Source: an uncultured Lachnospiraceae bacterium (GTDB lineage Bacteria > Bacillota > Clostridia > Lachnospirales > Lachnospiraceae). From it: a stretch of DNA of 64,000 bases. Each line of letters opens with the position of its first letter. The first letter of the stretch is position 1. The stretch covers positions 15,313 through 79,312 of the forward strand of contig CAJTXN010000012.1 in the NCBI GenBank assembly GCA_910583605.1. The letters are read 5' to 3'. The position numbers and the translations under genes are program-made. Under the pieces are notes generated by a model that did not search any database, was not told where the DNA came from, and worked only from the letters and a program-made list of their open reading frames with translations. Below, in pieces: positions 16,711 to 24,720 of this stretch.

Positions 16711-17883
16711 TTAGTCCGACGAAATGTATTGTTCCAATACCTTTGTACGCTCTGCCCATGTATGTATTTTAGCGGCATCATATGCCCGTTCTGCCATGAA
16801 ATCCAGCAAATCATAATCTGATAAAAGCCGTTCTGCCAGCTCCGGAAGTCTGTCCATCTGACCCAGTTCATAAAAGCACACATCTTCCGTCCCCGAGAAT
16901 ACCTCATGCAGATATCTGCTCCCGTCGGTTAAATTCACTGCGCCGTTTAAAGCCGCACTAAATACCCTGTCATGAGCCCCATCCTTAAACCAGGGCATGA
17001 CATTTAATGACACTCTTGCTTTTGACAGCTTTCTCAGACAGACAATGGATTTGACCCTTCCGCCTAAAATAATATTTTCCGGCTTCTTATATGAAATACG
17101 CTCAAACCCGCTTCCGAATACATGAACTTTAAATCCGTTGTCCACCAGGGTTTTCACCGCTTTTCCCCGCATATAAAAACGCACGTATAAGTCAAGAAAA
17201 ATCATATTTTCCATACATTTTTTCAGATCCTTATCCGTGGCTTCCGGTATGTCTGCCTTTATATGCCGTTCAAATACTTCATCCATGGTCTGTTCCGTAT
17301 TTGCCGTCAGGTCATCGATAATGCCATGATAGAACTCGGAATATTCCCTGCCCAGACGTTCAATTTCTTTATTAAAAGTTTCCGGCGGCGTATAATTTCC
17401 GGTAAAGATAATGTCCATTTTTCGGTCTGCTGCTTTTAACCGTCTTTCCTTACGGGGTATTTCCGTTCCTGCCAACGGCAGAAATCCGCCTGTTTTCACC
17501 TTTGGAAAATACCGTTTCATATACTGTATATGAGTCCTGTCAATGCAGAACTGTATGTAATCCTTTGGTAATTTTCTAAGTTGATTATGATAATAAAACG
17601 GATGGTCTACTACAATATTGATACATTTAATTCCATATTCATCAAAAAACAATCCCTTGTCTCTTAAAAAAATAGATTCTCCGCTGATACCTATGAAATT
17701 GAAAGTTATCATAACCGCTTCCCCTTTTTCACAGAACATCAGTAAATCCATAAAACTGCCCAGCATATCCTGTAAATCAAATGTAAAAACTTCATATCCC
17801 CATGAATCCAGTACTTCACCAATCTGCTTTGAAAAATATTCCAGTGTCTCCACACCACCGCTAAACAAAATAACTTTTTTCAT
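16711..17883 (-). CDS. Glycosyltransferase, CgeB-like family
   Basis: About 390 residues, cytoplasmic, GT-B-like. The C-terminal part has the pattern of CgeB/spore-coat-type glycosyltransferases: HVFGSGFERISYK, ILGGRVKSIVCLRKLSKARVS followed by LNVMPWFKDGAHDRVFSAALNGA and LTDGSRYLHEVF, where the GAHDR...AALNG motif forms the nucleotide-sugar site. The N-terminal half contains VVDHPFYYHNQLRKLPKDY, typical for this group. Start chosen at ATG 17883 (AAAAGGT site); two in-frame ATG/GTG candidates lie 2-8 codons upstream. The acceptor is unknown; surface or flagellar/spore protein glycosylation would fit the family. Confidence 0.75.
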   Translation of the reverse strand: MKKVILFSGGVETLEYFSKQIGEVLDSWGYEVFTFDLQDMLGSFMDLLMFCEKGEAVMITFNFIGISGESIFLRDKGLFFDEYGIKCINIVVDHPFYYHNQLRKLPKDYIQFCIDRTHIQYMKRYFPKVKTGGFLPLAGTEIPRKERRLKAADRKMDIIFTGNYTPPETFNKEIERLGREYSEFYHGIIDDLTANTEQTMDEVFERHIKADIPEATDKDLKKCMENMIFLDLYVRFYMRGKAVKTLVDNGFKVHVFGSGFERISYKKPENIILGGRVKSIVCLRKLSKARVSLNVMPWFKDGAHDRVFSAALNGAVNLTDGSRYLHEVFSGTEDVCFYELGQMDRLPELAERLLSDYDLLDFMAERAYDAAKIHTWAERTKVLEQYISSD

Positions 17884-17952
17884 CGTCATACCTTTTAAAT
17901 ACCACAAACCTGCCTGTGGTAATATTCAAATATATTCTTTATGATATAGACT

Positions 17953-17961
17953 ATTATACCA
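17953..17961 (-). promoter_or_regulatory. Probable extended -10 promoter of the glycosyltransferase
   Basis: Minus-strand TGGTATAAT (TGn extended -10, 17953-17961) without a good -35. The following untranslated region holds a small ACCACA/TGTGGT hairpin at about 17899-17918. Confidence 0.45.
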
Positions 17962-17984
17962 CATTTTCATTGTTTTTTCTGTGA

Positions 17985-19235
17985 TTATTTATTAAAATTC
18001 ACAAACCATTTTCCCGCTTCACTCAGTTCATCATATGAAAATCCTGCAGATTTACTGCACCATGACTGTACCATAGCACATGTTTCTGATTTATTGGAAA
18101 GATTCCACATGATATAGCTGACAGAATACTGATTTAACAAAGACATCCATTTTGATGCCTCATCGTAATTAATTCCGCCATTGCCGGATGCATCACAGAT
18201 ACCAAACTCCGATACTATGACCGGAAGTCCTTTATTTAAGGCATTTATCAGCTTATCCCTGATATAATCCCTATGAGTATCCGCATAAAAATGCATGGCA
18301 TACATTATATTTTCCCCATTGATTCTGTCATCAGCGGCAATATCCACATCCTGGGACCAGGTAGGCGTACCCACAATGATAATACCCTTTCTGTCATTGC
18401 TCCGGATTACATTGATCACATCCTGCGCATATGACTTAATTTCTCCCCAACCAGTTCCACCGTTGGGCTCATTGCATATCTCATATATTACATTTCCGTA
18501 TCCCGCATATTTTGCGGATATTTCCCGAAAGAATTCCATGGATTCATTTTTATACATATTCGGATTGCTATCGCTTAAAATATGCCAGTCTATGATCACA
18601 TAAAGTCCCAGCTGACTTGCATAATTTACTCCGTCATCAATTAACCTTTTAAGCTTTTCCTGATTATTCCGGTCACCGGTACAATACCCGTTATACTCCG
18701 CCGTATACATGGCAAGCCGTACAACATTTACATTCCATTCATCACGCATCTGTTTAAACATCTCATAGTTTACATAATCCGGAAACCAGGACAAACCATG
18801 GGTACTGATCCCCCGCAGGGTGTAACCCGCACCGTATTGGTCCGTAAGCCGGGTTCCTGATACGGAAAGAGTACCGTGACTGCCGAAAGGCGTACCATTA
18901 TTCTGAGGCTGATTCTGTAACGGCGGCTCTGTCACCGGTTCCGTCTGCTGTACCGGCGGATTGGTCTGGGGTACGGACGGTTCCGGCTTCTGTGTGGTTA
19001 TGTCCGGTTCCGGCTTCTGTACTGCAGGCGTTGTTACCGGTTCCGTGGTTTCCTTTTCATTGTTTTTTTCCGTATCCTGCCCGGTGATCGTCATCGTCGT
19101 GGTTTCTTTTTCTTCGATTCCTCCGCTTTCTATGGTAGATTTACATCCTGTCAGGATAAATATAAAAATTAAAACTAAAACTGCCGTTTTCTTTAATATA
19201 TTAACCGGTTTTCCGCTGATTTTTCCGCCGCTCAT
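17985..19235 (-). CDS. Lipoprotein endoglucanase, glycoside hydrolase family 5
   Basis: A 416-residue surface lipoprotein. A basic N-terminus and hydrophobic core (TAVLVLIFIFILTGC) end in lipobox LTGC. About 85 residues of low-complexity T/P/E/Q linker follow, then a GH5 barrel of about 300 residues. The barrel starts LRGISTHGLSWFPDYVN. The acid/base Glu is in YEICNEPNGGTGW and the nucleophile Glu in PVIVSEFGICDASG, the two hallmark GH5 motifs. Likely cleaves beta-1,4-glucans at the cell surface. It is monocistronic with a near-consensus promoter and a long palindrome in the leader. Confidence 0.9.
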   Translation of the reverse strand: MSGGKISGKPVNILKKTAVLVLIFIFILTGCKSTIESGGIEEKETTTMTITGQDTEKNNEKETTEPVTTPAVQKPEPDITTQKPEPSVPQTNPPVQQTEPVTEPPLQNQPQNNGTPFGSHGTLSVSGTRLTDQYGAGYTLRGISTHGLSWFPDYVNYEMFKQMRDEWNVNVVRLAMYTAEYNGYCTGDRNNQEKLKRLIDDGVNYASQLGLYVIIDWHILSDSNPNMYKNESMEFFREISAKYAGYGNVIYEICNEPNGGTGWGEIKSYAQDVINVIRSNDRKGIIIVGTPTWSQDVDIAADDRINGENIMYAMHFYADTHRDYIRDKLINALNKGLPVIVSEFGICDASGNGGINYDEASKWMSLLNQYSVSYIMWNLSNKSETCAMVQSWCSKSAGFSYDELSEAGKWFVNFNK

Positions 19236-19252
19236 ATTATCATCTCCAAACT

Positions 19253-19284
19253 ATATAAGTCATTGCAAATGCAATGACTTATAT
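19253..19284 (-). promoter_or_regulatory. 15-bp-arm palindrome just downstream of the GH5 transcription start
   Basis: ATATAAGTCATTGCA (19253-19267) and its exact complement TGCAATGACTTATAT (19270-19284) are separated by two bases. It starts about 12 bases after the predicted transcription start. It could be a repressor operator or an mRNA hairpin in the leader; it is not a terminator (no U-run). Confidence 0.6.
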
Positions 19285-19302
19285 GCATTATTCTTATATA
19301 TG

Positions 19303-19331
19303 ATTATACCGAAAACCGGCGCAAATATCAA
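19303..19331 (-). promoter_or_regulatory. Promoter of the GH5 gene
   Basis: Minus-strand TTGATA (19326-19331), 17 bp, TATAAT (19303-19308). Confidence 0.75.
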
Positions 19332-19398
19332 CTTGGGAATAATGTAATTTTATCTTGGCTCTTCTTTATATTTCCTACACATTTCTGTATATTCTTTA

Positions 19399-19427
19399 TT
19401 GCAATATGTAAAAATATTCGATATAAT
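19399..19427 (+). promoter_or_regulatory. Promoter of the Uma2-family gene
   Basis: TTGCAA (19399-19404), 17 bp, TATAAT (19422-19427), 55 bases before the start codon. Confidence 0.7.
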
Positions 19428-19481
19428 AGGACTCATAATAATAAATGATAATCCTCAATTTAAAGAAAGAAGGTGTTATAT

Positions 19482-20045
19482 ATGCCGGCATTACAGCCCC
19501 AGCTCACACTCACCACTCTGGAAGAATATGATGCGCTTCCGGAAGATACAAGGGCAGAAATCTTTGACGGACAGATTTTTTATATGTCCAGCCCGTCTCA
19601 GGAACATCAGACAATTTCCATGGAATTGTCAACAATATTAAATACTTACATCAAAAACAGTAAAGGAGACTGCAGAGTATTCCATGCTCCATTTGATGTA
19701 AAATTAAGTGACACCCCCCTTACTATCGTACAGCCTGACCTGATGATCGTATGTGATAAAAATAAACTGGACGGAAAACGCTGTAACGGCGCACCGGACT
19801 TCATCATTGAGATTGTCTCCCCGGGCAATCCGGCTGATGATTATATCCGTAAGCTTTATCACTACAAAAATGCCGGAGTTCGTGAATATTGGATTGTTGA
19901 CCCACAGCGGAAAAACATAACCGTAAATAATTTTGCTGAAAACATTCTGAACGTACCCTATACTTTTAATTCCGTCCTAAAAGTAAATATATATAAAGAT
20001 TTATATATCGATTTCTCCGATATTACCAGAATATTGGAGCAATAA
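19482..20045 (+). CDS. Uma2 family (DUF820) restriction endonuclease-like protein
   Basis: 187 residues of the PD-(D/E)XK superfamily. The core is IVQPDLMIVCDKNKL, then GAPDFIIEIVSPGNPADDY (the catalytic D...E-x-V segment), then KLYHYKNAGVREYWIVDPQ, all conserved in Uma2/DUF820. Uma2 proteins are abundant in cyanobacteria and scattered in Firmicutes; their cellular role is unsettled, though a nuclease fold is clear. The start is ATG 19482 behind AGAAGG; GTG 19473 is in frame. The gene is convergent with mutY, with only 9 bases between the stops. Confidence 0.85.
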   Translation: MPALQPQLTLTTLEEYDALPEDTRAEIFDGQIFYMSSPSQEHQTISMELSTILNTYIKNSKGDCRVFHAPFDVKLSDTPLTIVQPDLMIVCDKNKLDGKRCNGAPDFIIEIVSPGNPADDYIRKLYHYKNAGVREYWIVDPQRKNITVNNFAENILNVPYTFNSVLKVNIYKDLYIDFSDITRILEQ

Positions 20046-20054
20046 CTCTCCATT

Positions 20055-21104
20055 TTAAAACCATATTTCCTTTGCCTTCTCCAGAAACTCCCGGAATGCC
20101 GACGGAATTGCAATTTCACTTTCCAGTTCTTCCATGGTCACCCAGTGGAATTCCCGGCTCATCCGGCGGCACGTCATATAATAAGCCGTCATTCTCCATT
20201 CCACATGGGAGAAGATATGCGTATAATGAGAACTCATTTTCAGTTGTTCCGGCGCCGTGTCCCATTCTGCGGCGATATCCGCCGCCTGCTGCTCCTTTAA
20301 TGTTTCGGGTATGTTGGGAAACTCCCACATTCCGGATAACAAACCTTTTTCTTTGCGTTTCCTTACTGCAATCCGTTCTCCGCACAACAGCAGAAACACC
20401 GTTTTTTCCTCTACCTTCCGTTTTTTTTTCGCTTCCCGCACCGGCAGCTGCTGCCATGTATCATGTTCCCTTGCCAGACAGATTTCCGACAATGGACATT
20501 CCTGACATTTCGGCGCACCGTTTGGCAGACAAACCGTTGCCCCCAGTTCCATCAGGCTTTGCGTAAATATCCCGCATTGTCCCTTGGGATACACGGTTTC
20601 CAGTTCCCTGCGGATTTTGGCCTTTGTGGATTGTTTATCAATATTGGAATCATCCTCCATCACCCGTGTATATACCCGCAGAACATTTCCGTCTACTGCC
20701 GGCGTAGGCAGATCATAGCATATGGAACCGATAGCGCCCGCCGTATATTCCCCGATTCCGGATAACTGAAGTATTTCTTCATAGGTATCGGGAAACCGGC
20801 CGTTATACTCCTCCATAATAGTGATAGCCGCTTTCTTCAGATTTCTCGCACGATTATAATAACCCAGTCCTTCCCATAATTTTAACAGCCGTTCCTCCTC
20901 GACCCGGGCCAGTGTCTCTATTGTCGGCAATTCACTTAAGAACCGCTTATAATACGCCTTTACCGCCTCCACTCTGGTCTGCTGAAGCATTATTTCAGAC
21001 AGCCAGACATGATAAGGGTTATTATCCTTTCGCCAGGGCAGTTCCCTGGCATGTTCCGGATACCATTCCACTAAGTATTCCGCAATCTTCTTATGTCTGT
21101 CCAT
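20055..21104 (-). CDS. mutY: A/G-specific adenine DNA glycosylase
   Basis: Base-excision enzyme removing adenine mispaired with 8-oxoguanine. About 349 residues. The N-terminal HhH-GPD domain carries WLSEIMLQQTRVEAV and LQLSGIGEYTAGAIGSICYD with VDGNVLRVYTR (catalytic Asp region). The 4Fe-4S loop is CLPNGAPKCQECPLSEIC. The C-terminal NUDIX-like domain (MWEFPNIPET and SHVEWRMTAYY) recognises 8-oxoG. The start could be ATG 21104 or TTG 21113. It follows the flippase-like gene on the same strand with about 20 bases between. Confidence 0.93.
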   Translation of the reverse strand: MDRHKKIAEYLVEWYPEHARELPWRKDNNPYHVWLSEIMLQQTRVEAVKAYYKRFLSELPTIETLARVEEERLLKLWEGLGYYNRARNLKKAAITIMEEYNGRFPDTYEEILQLSGIGEYTAGAIGSICYDLPTPAVDGNVLRVYTRVMEDDSNIDKQSTKAKIRRELETVYPKGQCGIFTQSLMELGATVCLPNGAPKCQECPLSEICLAREHDTWQQLPVREAKKKRKVEEKTVFLLLCGERIAVRKRKEKGLLSGMWEFPNIPETLKEQQAADIAAEWDTAPEQLKMSSHYTHIFSHVEWRMTAYYMTCRRMSREFHWVTMEELESEIAIPSAFREFLEKAKEIWF

Positions 21105-21127
21105 TTTTAACAAAATCCCTTCCGAAT

Positions 21128-22186
21128 CTATTCTTCCGATTTTTTAAAACTATATATTGATATTACGGTTCCGATCAAAAACGGTATATAATAATTTGCC
21201 ATCCGGTACAGGATCATGGTGGAACCGGCATAAACTTTGCCATACAGTACGGAAAATAACAAAATATAGACAAATTCCGAAGGACCGATTCCTCCCACCA
21301 CCGGTATTACACCTACGATCATAAGCATAAATGCCGAAGTTACGATAACATTCATAAAAGAAACCGAAATATCCGCATGAACCGCTTTTAGGGCGATATA
21401 GGGCATTACATACCAGCAGGTCATTTTTATGAGATACACAACCATAATCACCATGGTATTTTTTACGCTGCCCAGTATGCCTGCTGATTCCTGCTGCAGA
21501 TAAGATAACTGTGACTTTAAAATCTCTTTTATATGATAAGCTTTGCCGTCCTTATTTTTTATCCATTTGTCAAACGGAGCAAACAGCAGTCTGTGTGCCG
21601 GTTTACAGACGCATGCCAGAATAATTCCGCCTATGATAAGTGCGCTGAGTCCATAGGCCGAATATATATAATGATAACTGTCGGAGAATTCGGATTTGAT
21701 AAAGTCATGGCTGAACACCAGAGCTATGGTGGCATATAAGACAATCGCCGCTTTATGATATATATAGGGTACAGTAAGAATCGCCATTGCTTTTCCGGGT
21801 TCTACGCCTTTCCTGCTTAACATATACGTCTGTCCCGGCTTTATTCCCGCTCCCAGAGTCGTAACATTTAAGAATATCCCAAGATAAGTAATCTGTACGG
21901 AATCCCAAAGCGTATAAGAGGGCTGAAGTCTGTGAACCAGCATTTTATACGGAATACTGTCTATCACCACATACAGGATTCCCAGCGCCACCATGAGAAT
22001 GAAATATTTATTATCCGTTTCCTTTAACTGTGAGACCAATTCCTCTCTGGAATCCCAGAAGATTACATACATAATTCCCAGTACCAGCAATACAGGTACG
22101 AGGGCAAACAGCTTACGTCCCCTGTTTCTTTTTTTCAATACTTCTCTCGGATCATTTTTATTCTTTTGATTTTCTGTCTGTATCAT
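21128..22186 (-). CDS. YbhN/UPF0104-family lysylphosphatidylglycerol synthase-like membrane protein
   Basis: 352 residues with about 8 hydrophobic helices and a positively charged N-terminus (KKRNRGRKLFA). Segments such as TTLGAGIKPGQTYMLSRKGVEPGKA and VGVIPVVGGIGPSEFVYILLF (shortened here: GAGIKPGQTYMLSRKG, GVIPVVGGIGPSEF) are characteristic of the membrane half of MprF and of stand-alone UPF0104 proteins. No aminoacyl-transferase domain is attached, so it is likely a lipid flippase/transport subunit rather than the synthase. The next gene downstream is mutY; upstream is aroA on the same strand, 67 bases away. Confidence 0.8.
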   Translation of the reverse strand: MIQTENQKNKNDPREVLKKRNRGRKLFALVPVLLVLGIMYVIFWDSREELVSQLKETDNKYFILMVALGILYVVIDSIPYKMLVHRLQPSYTLWDSVQITYLGIFLNVTTLGAGIKPGQTYMLSRKGVEPGKAMAILTVPYIYHKAAIVLYATIALVFSHDFIKSEFSDSYHYIYSAYGLSALIIGGIILACVCKPAHRLLFAPFDKWIKNKDGKAYHIKEILKSQLSYLQQESAGILGSVKNTMVIMVVYLIKMTCWYVMPYIALKAVHADISVSFMNVIVTSAFMLMIVGVIPVVGGIGPSEFVYILLFSVLYGKVYAGSTMILYRMANYYIPFLIGTVISIYSFKKSEE

Positions 22187-22253
22187 TTTCTTTTCTCTCC
22201 ATCAGACAAATATAATGACTTGTTCTTTGGTCAAAAGATTTATTTAATTTTTA

Positions 22254-23846
22254 TTATTTCTTATTTTTCCTTATTAATTCTTCCAGTTCATCAAAATAAT
22301 TCTCAAATGTTTTACCACAGCATTCCGGATTTTCTATCATTATTCCTTTTACCTTTAGACCCAGCAAAGAAAATGCCATTGCAACCCTGTGGTCTTCATA
22401 AGTATCTATAACGGCTCCATGAGGGGTTCCATGGCAGATGATGATATCATCTCCTTCTTCCCGGCAATCAATTCCGCATTTCTGCAGTTCATTTACAATA
22501 GCCGCCATGCGGTTACATTCCTGCCCTCTGATATGTCCGATATTCCGGATGACGGTATCAGATTCCGCAAAAGCCGCAAGAGCCGCAAGGGTCAACGCCT
22601 GGTCCGAAAAATCATTCATATCTGCATCTATTCCGTTATATTTTCCCGCCGCTGGTCCGCTGACCCGGATTCCTTCTGTCATCTCTTCTATCTCACAGCC
22701 CATCCGCTCCAATAATTTGAGGAACTTCATGTCTCCCTGCATAGAAGAAAATTTCACATTCCGGACGGTAATGCTGCCGCCGGTTATTACCGCAATTCCG
22801 TAAAAATAACATGCCGCCGATACATCCGGTTCAATATAATAAGTTCCGATATGTACATTCTGATTTCCTTCCACATAATAGCTGTTTCCGTCAAATTCTG
22901 ATTTCACACCAAACTGTTCCAGCATGGTTCTGGTTATCCGGATATAAGAACCATCTGTCTTTTCGCTTGTAATATGTATTTTCAGACCATCTGCCAGAAT
23001 CGGAGCCATCATAAGCATAGCGCTGAGGTACTGGGTACTTTTGCTGATATTCATATGGATTTCTTTTAATCCTCCGCACCTGTTTCCCATACCTGTCACC
23101 TGTACCGGAAGATGTTCTTCCTGCTCTAAATACTTAAATTCCGCACCCATCTCCGAAAGCACCCGGAATAATTCTGCCATGGGACGTTTTTTCATCTGTC
23201 CGGAACAATAAATCGTATAAGTTCCTTCCGATAATGCCAGCATAGCCGTTAAAAATCTGGCCGCCGTTCCGGCGCTTCCCACATCTATGGTTCCTGTTTT
23301 AACCGGAATTCTGCCTCCGCAACCCTGTATTTCCACCGTCTTATTTTTCTCATCAATATGAAGTTTAAACCCTAAATCTGTCAGGCATTTCAGAAAGTGT
23401 CTGGAATCGTCGCTGAATAAAACTCCCTGTAAACAGGATTTTTCTTTTGACAATGCTGCCAGCAGCAATGCCCGGTTCGTCATGCTCTTGGAGCCCGGTA
23501 CGGTAACCAGTCCCTTCAGGGGAACATCACAGGTTTCCGCAATATAAAGAGCCTGCTCTTTTATCTGCGTCTCCTCTGTATATTTCTCTTTTATTTCCTG
23601 TAATTTTCTAAAATGTTCCGATTCCTTATGTCTGTTCCATGACTCCCTGTCTCTCCAGATTTCCCTCAAATGAATAAGATTGTCCATACCTGACGTTTCA
23701 TTGGGAAACCGGTACCGATATTCTATATTTCCCTTTTCGGCGGCGGAAAGTTCCTGTATTTGTTCCCGGCGGATACAGGTTATAAAATCATTCATGCAGT
23801 TATTTTTTATTCTATAAGTAACATCTAATAAAAGTGATTTTTTCAT
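22254..23846 (-). CDS. aroA: EPSP synthase with N-terminal ABM-like domain
   Basis: 530 residues, about 100 longer than ordinary EPSP synthases. Residues from about 108 on are AroA: the phosphate-binding VPGSKSMTNRALLLAAL, GSAGTAARFLTAMLAL, KSTQYLSAMLMMAP, EPDVSAACYF, a catalytic Asp-containing MNDFSDQALTLAALA and a C-terminal YEDHRVAMAFSLLGL. It joins shikimate-3-phosphate and PEP. Residues 1-95 (LLLDVTYRIKNNCMNDFI, LREIWRDRESWNRHKESEHF) look like a dimeric alpha/beta-barrel ABM (quinol monooxygenase-like) domain with the conserved W..H..S.HF pattern. This fusion is unusual. The class is that with NTAGTAAR-like rather than the E. coli sequence, so glyphosate response cannot be predicted. Confidence 0.88.
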   Translation of the reverse strand: MKKSLLLDVTYRIKNNCMNDFITCIRREQIQELSAAEKGNIEYRYRFPNETSGMDNLIHLREIWRDRESWNRHKESEHFRKLQEIKEKYTEETQIKEQALYIAETCDVPLKGLVTVPGSKSMTNRALLLAALSKEKSCLQGVLFSDDSRHFLKCLTDLGFKLHIDEKNKTVEIQGCGGRIPVKTGTIDVGSAGTAARFLTAMLALSEGTYTIYCSGQMKKRPMAELFRVLSEMGAEFKYLEQEEHLPVQVTGMGNRCGGLKEIHMNISKSTQYLSAMLMMAPILADGLKIHITSEKTDGSYIRITRTMLEQFGVKSEFDGNSYYVEGNQNVHIGTYYIEPDVSAACYFYGIAVITGGSITVRNVKFSSMQGDMKFLKLLERMGCEIEEMTEGIRVSGPAAGKYNGIDADMNDFSDQALTLAALAAFAESDTVIRNIGHIRGQECNRMAAIVNELQKCGIDCREEGDDIIICHGTPHGAVIDTYEDHRVAMAFSLLGLKVKGIMIENPECCGKTFENYFDELEELIRKNKK

Positions 23847-23894
23847 TGATAAACCGTCCTTGTCCCGTTATCTCTGTATTTTAATCGCTTTTCT

Positions 23895-23923
23895 ATTATA
23901 CATTTAGTTCATTCTTTGTGCAA
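23895..23923 (-). promoter_or_regulatory. Promoter of aroA
   Basis: Minus-strand TTGCAC (23918-23923), 17 bp, TATAAT (23895-23900). The remainder of the gap 23924-24023 is empty as far as I can see. Confidence 0.7.
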
Positions 23924-24023
23924 GAATAATTCTGCATACGGATATCCAGCAGTATACCATTCTGCGGCTGTAAAGTTTTTGTATCTTTTCCCCAAGCATA
24001 TTTTGTTTTATTTATTAATCTAA

Positions 24024-24060
24024 GTAAAAAAATTCCAGCCGATGAATATGGGCTGGAAAT
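24024..24060 (-). terminator. Terminator of the Phe-Gly-Gly tRNA transcript
   Basis: TTCCAGCC (24033-24040) with GGCTGGAA (24051-24058). On the minus strand TTTTTTTAC follows the stem. Confidence 0.85.
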
Positions 24061-24102
24061 TCTCAAAATTCATTTTTATCTTTTTTAAAATTATACTAAA
24101 AA

Positions 24103-24174
24103 AGCGCGAGACGGGATTCGAACCCGCGACCCTCGCCTTGGCAAGGCGATACTCCACCACTGAGCCACTCGCGC
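24103..24174 (-). tRNA. tRNA-Gly (anticodon GCC)
   Basis: A cloverleaf of 72 nt including the discriminator U. Acceptor arms GCGCGAG/CTCGCGC; anticodon loop CTTGCCAAG centred on GCC; T-arm GGGTTCGAATCCC. CCA is not encoded. It reads decoding GGC/GGU. Confidence 0.95.
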
Positions 24175-24179
24175 ATAAG

Positions 24180-24250
24180 AGCGGGTGATGGGAATCGAAC
24201 CCACGTATCTAGCTTGGAAGGCTAGTGTTCTACCATTGAACTACACCCGC
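24180..24250 (-). tRNA. tRNA-Gly (anticodon TCC)
   Basis: 71 nt. Acceptor arms GCGGGTG/CACCCGC; anticodon loop CCTTCCAAG with TCC; T-arm GGGTTCGATTCCC. Decodes GGA/GGG. It lies 5 bases from the preceding tRNA-Gly, in one transcript. Confidence 0.95.
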
Positions 24251-24300
24251 ATATTCAGTTGTATATTAAGCATTGGACACAACTGTGCCTCCTGCCAAAA

Positions 24301-24373
<73 letters not shown>

Positions 24374-24411
24374 ATGCACATTATGTATAAACTCTTTAAC
24401 ACGCAAAAAGT

Positions 24412-24440
24412 ATTTTACAATAAGAGCAGACAATTGTCAA
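24412..24440 (-). promoter_or_regulatory. tRNA operon promoter (Phe-Gly-Gly)
   Basis: Minus-strand TTGACA (24435-24440), 17 bp, TAAAAT (24412-24417), about 38 bases before tRNA-Phe. Confidence 0.8.
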
Positions 24441-24453
24441 GATTTTTTTAAAA

Positions 24454-24540
24454 TTATTTTTTTCCGCCGAAACTTTCATAAATTGCATATCCAAATGCAG
24501 CAACACAAATGATTTCGCCTATAATTCCATACACTATCAT
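24454..24540 (-). CDS. 28-residue small membrane protein
   Basis: A short frame with ATG 24540 behind TGGAGAGA at correct spacing. The product is MIVYGIIGEIICVAAFGYA followed by IYESFGGKK: one membrane helix with a short polar C-terminus ending in lysines. It lies between the flagellin terminator and the tRNA promoter, and its stop lies 13 bases before the -35 box of that promoter. I do not recognise a family. The ribosome site and the coherent helix support it as real; no convincing promoter was found. Confidence 0.5.
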   Translation of the reverse strand: MIVYGIIGEIICVAAFGYAIYESFGGKK

Positions 24541-24609
24541 AATATCTCTCCAATCCAATTATGTAACTTAAATTATTTGTGTCCTTATACTAACACTTTC
24601 CTGTATATA

Positions 24610-24664
24610 ATAAATAAAATCCCTTTCTCTTTAGCGCTTGTTTAACTAAAAAGAAAGGGATTTT
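24610..24664 (-). terminator. Flagellin operon terminator
   Basis: AAAATCCCTTTCT (24616-24628) pairs with AGAAAGGGATTTT (24652-24664). The minus-strand transcript continues in TTTTATTTATT. It lies 57 bases after the flagellin stop. Confidence 0.8.
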
Positions 24665-24720
24665 AACAAGTTCTTAACCTGTGTTAAATATCACACTATA
24701 TGTATCATTATCAGATCATA

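Noticed and set aside
20540..20570. GEMM-like GGCTTTGCG string
   Set aside because: It lies inside mutY coding sequence and lacks the remaining aptamer elements.
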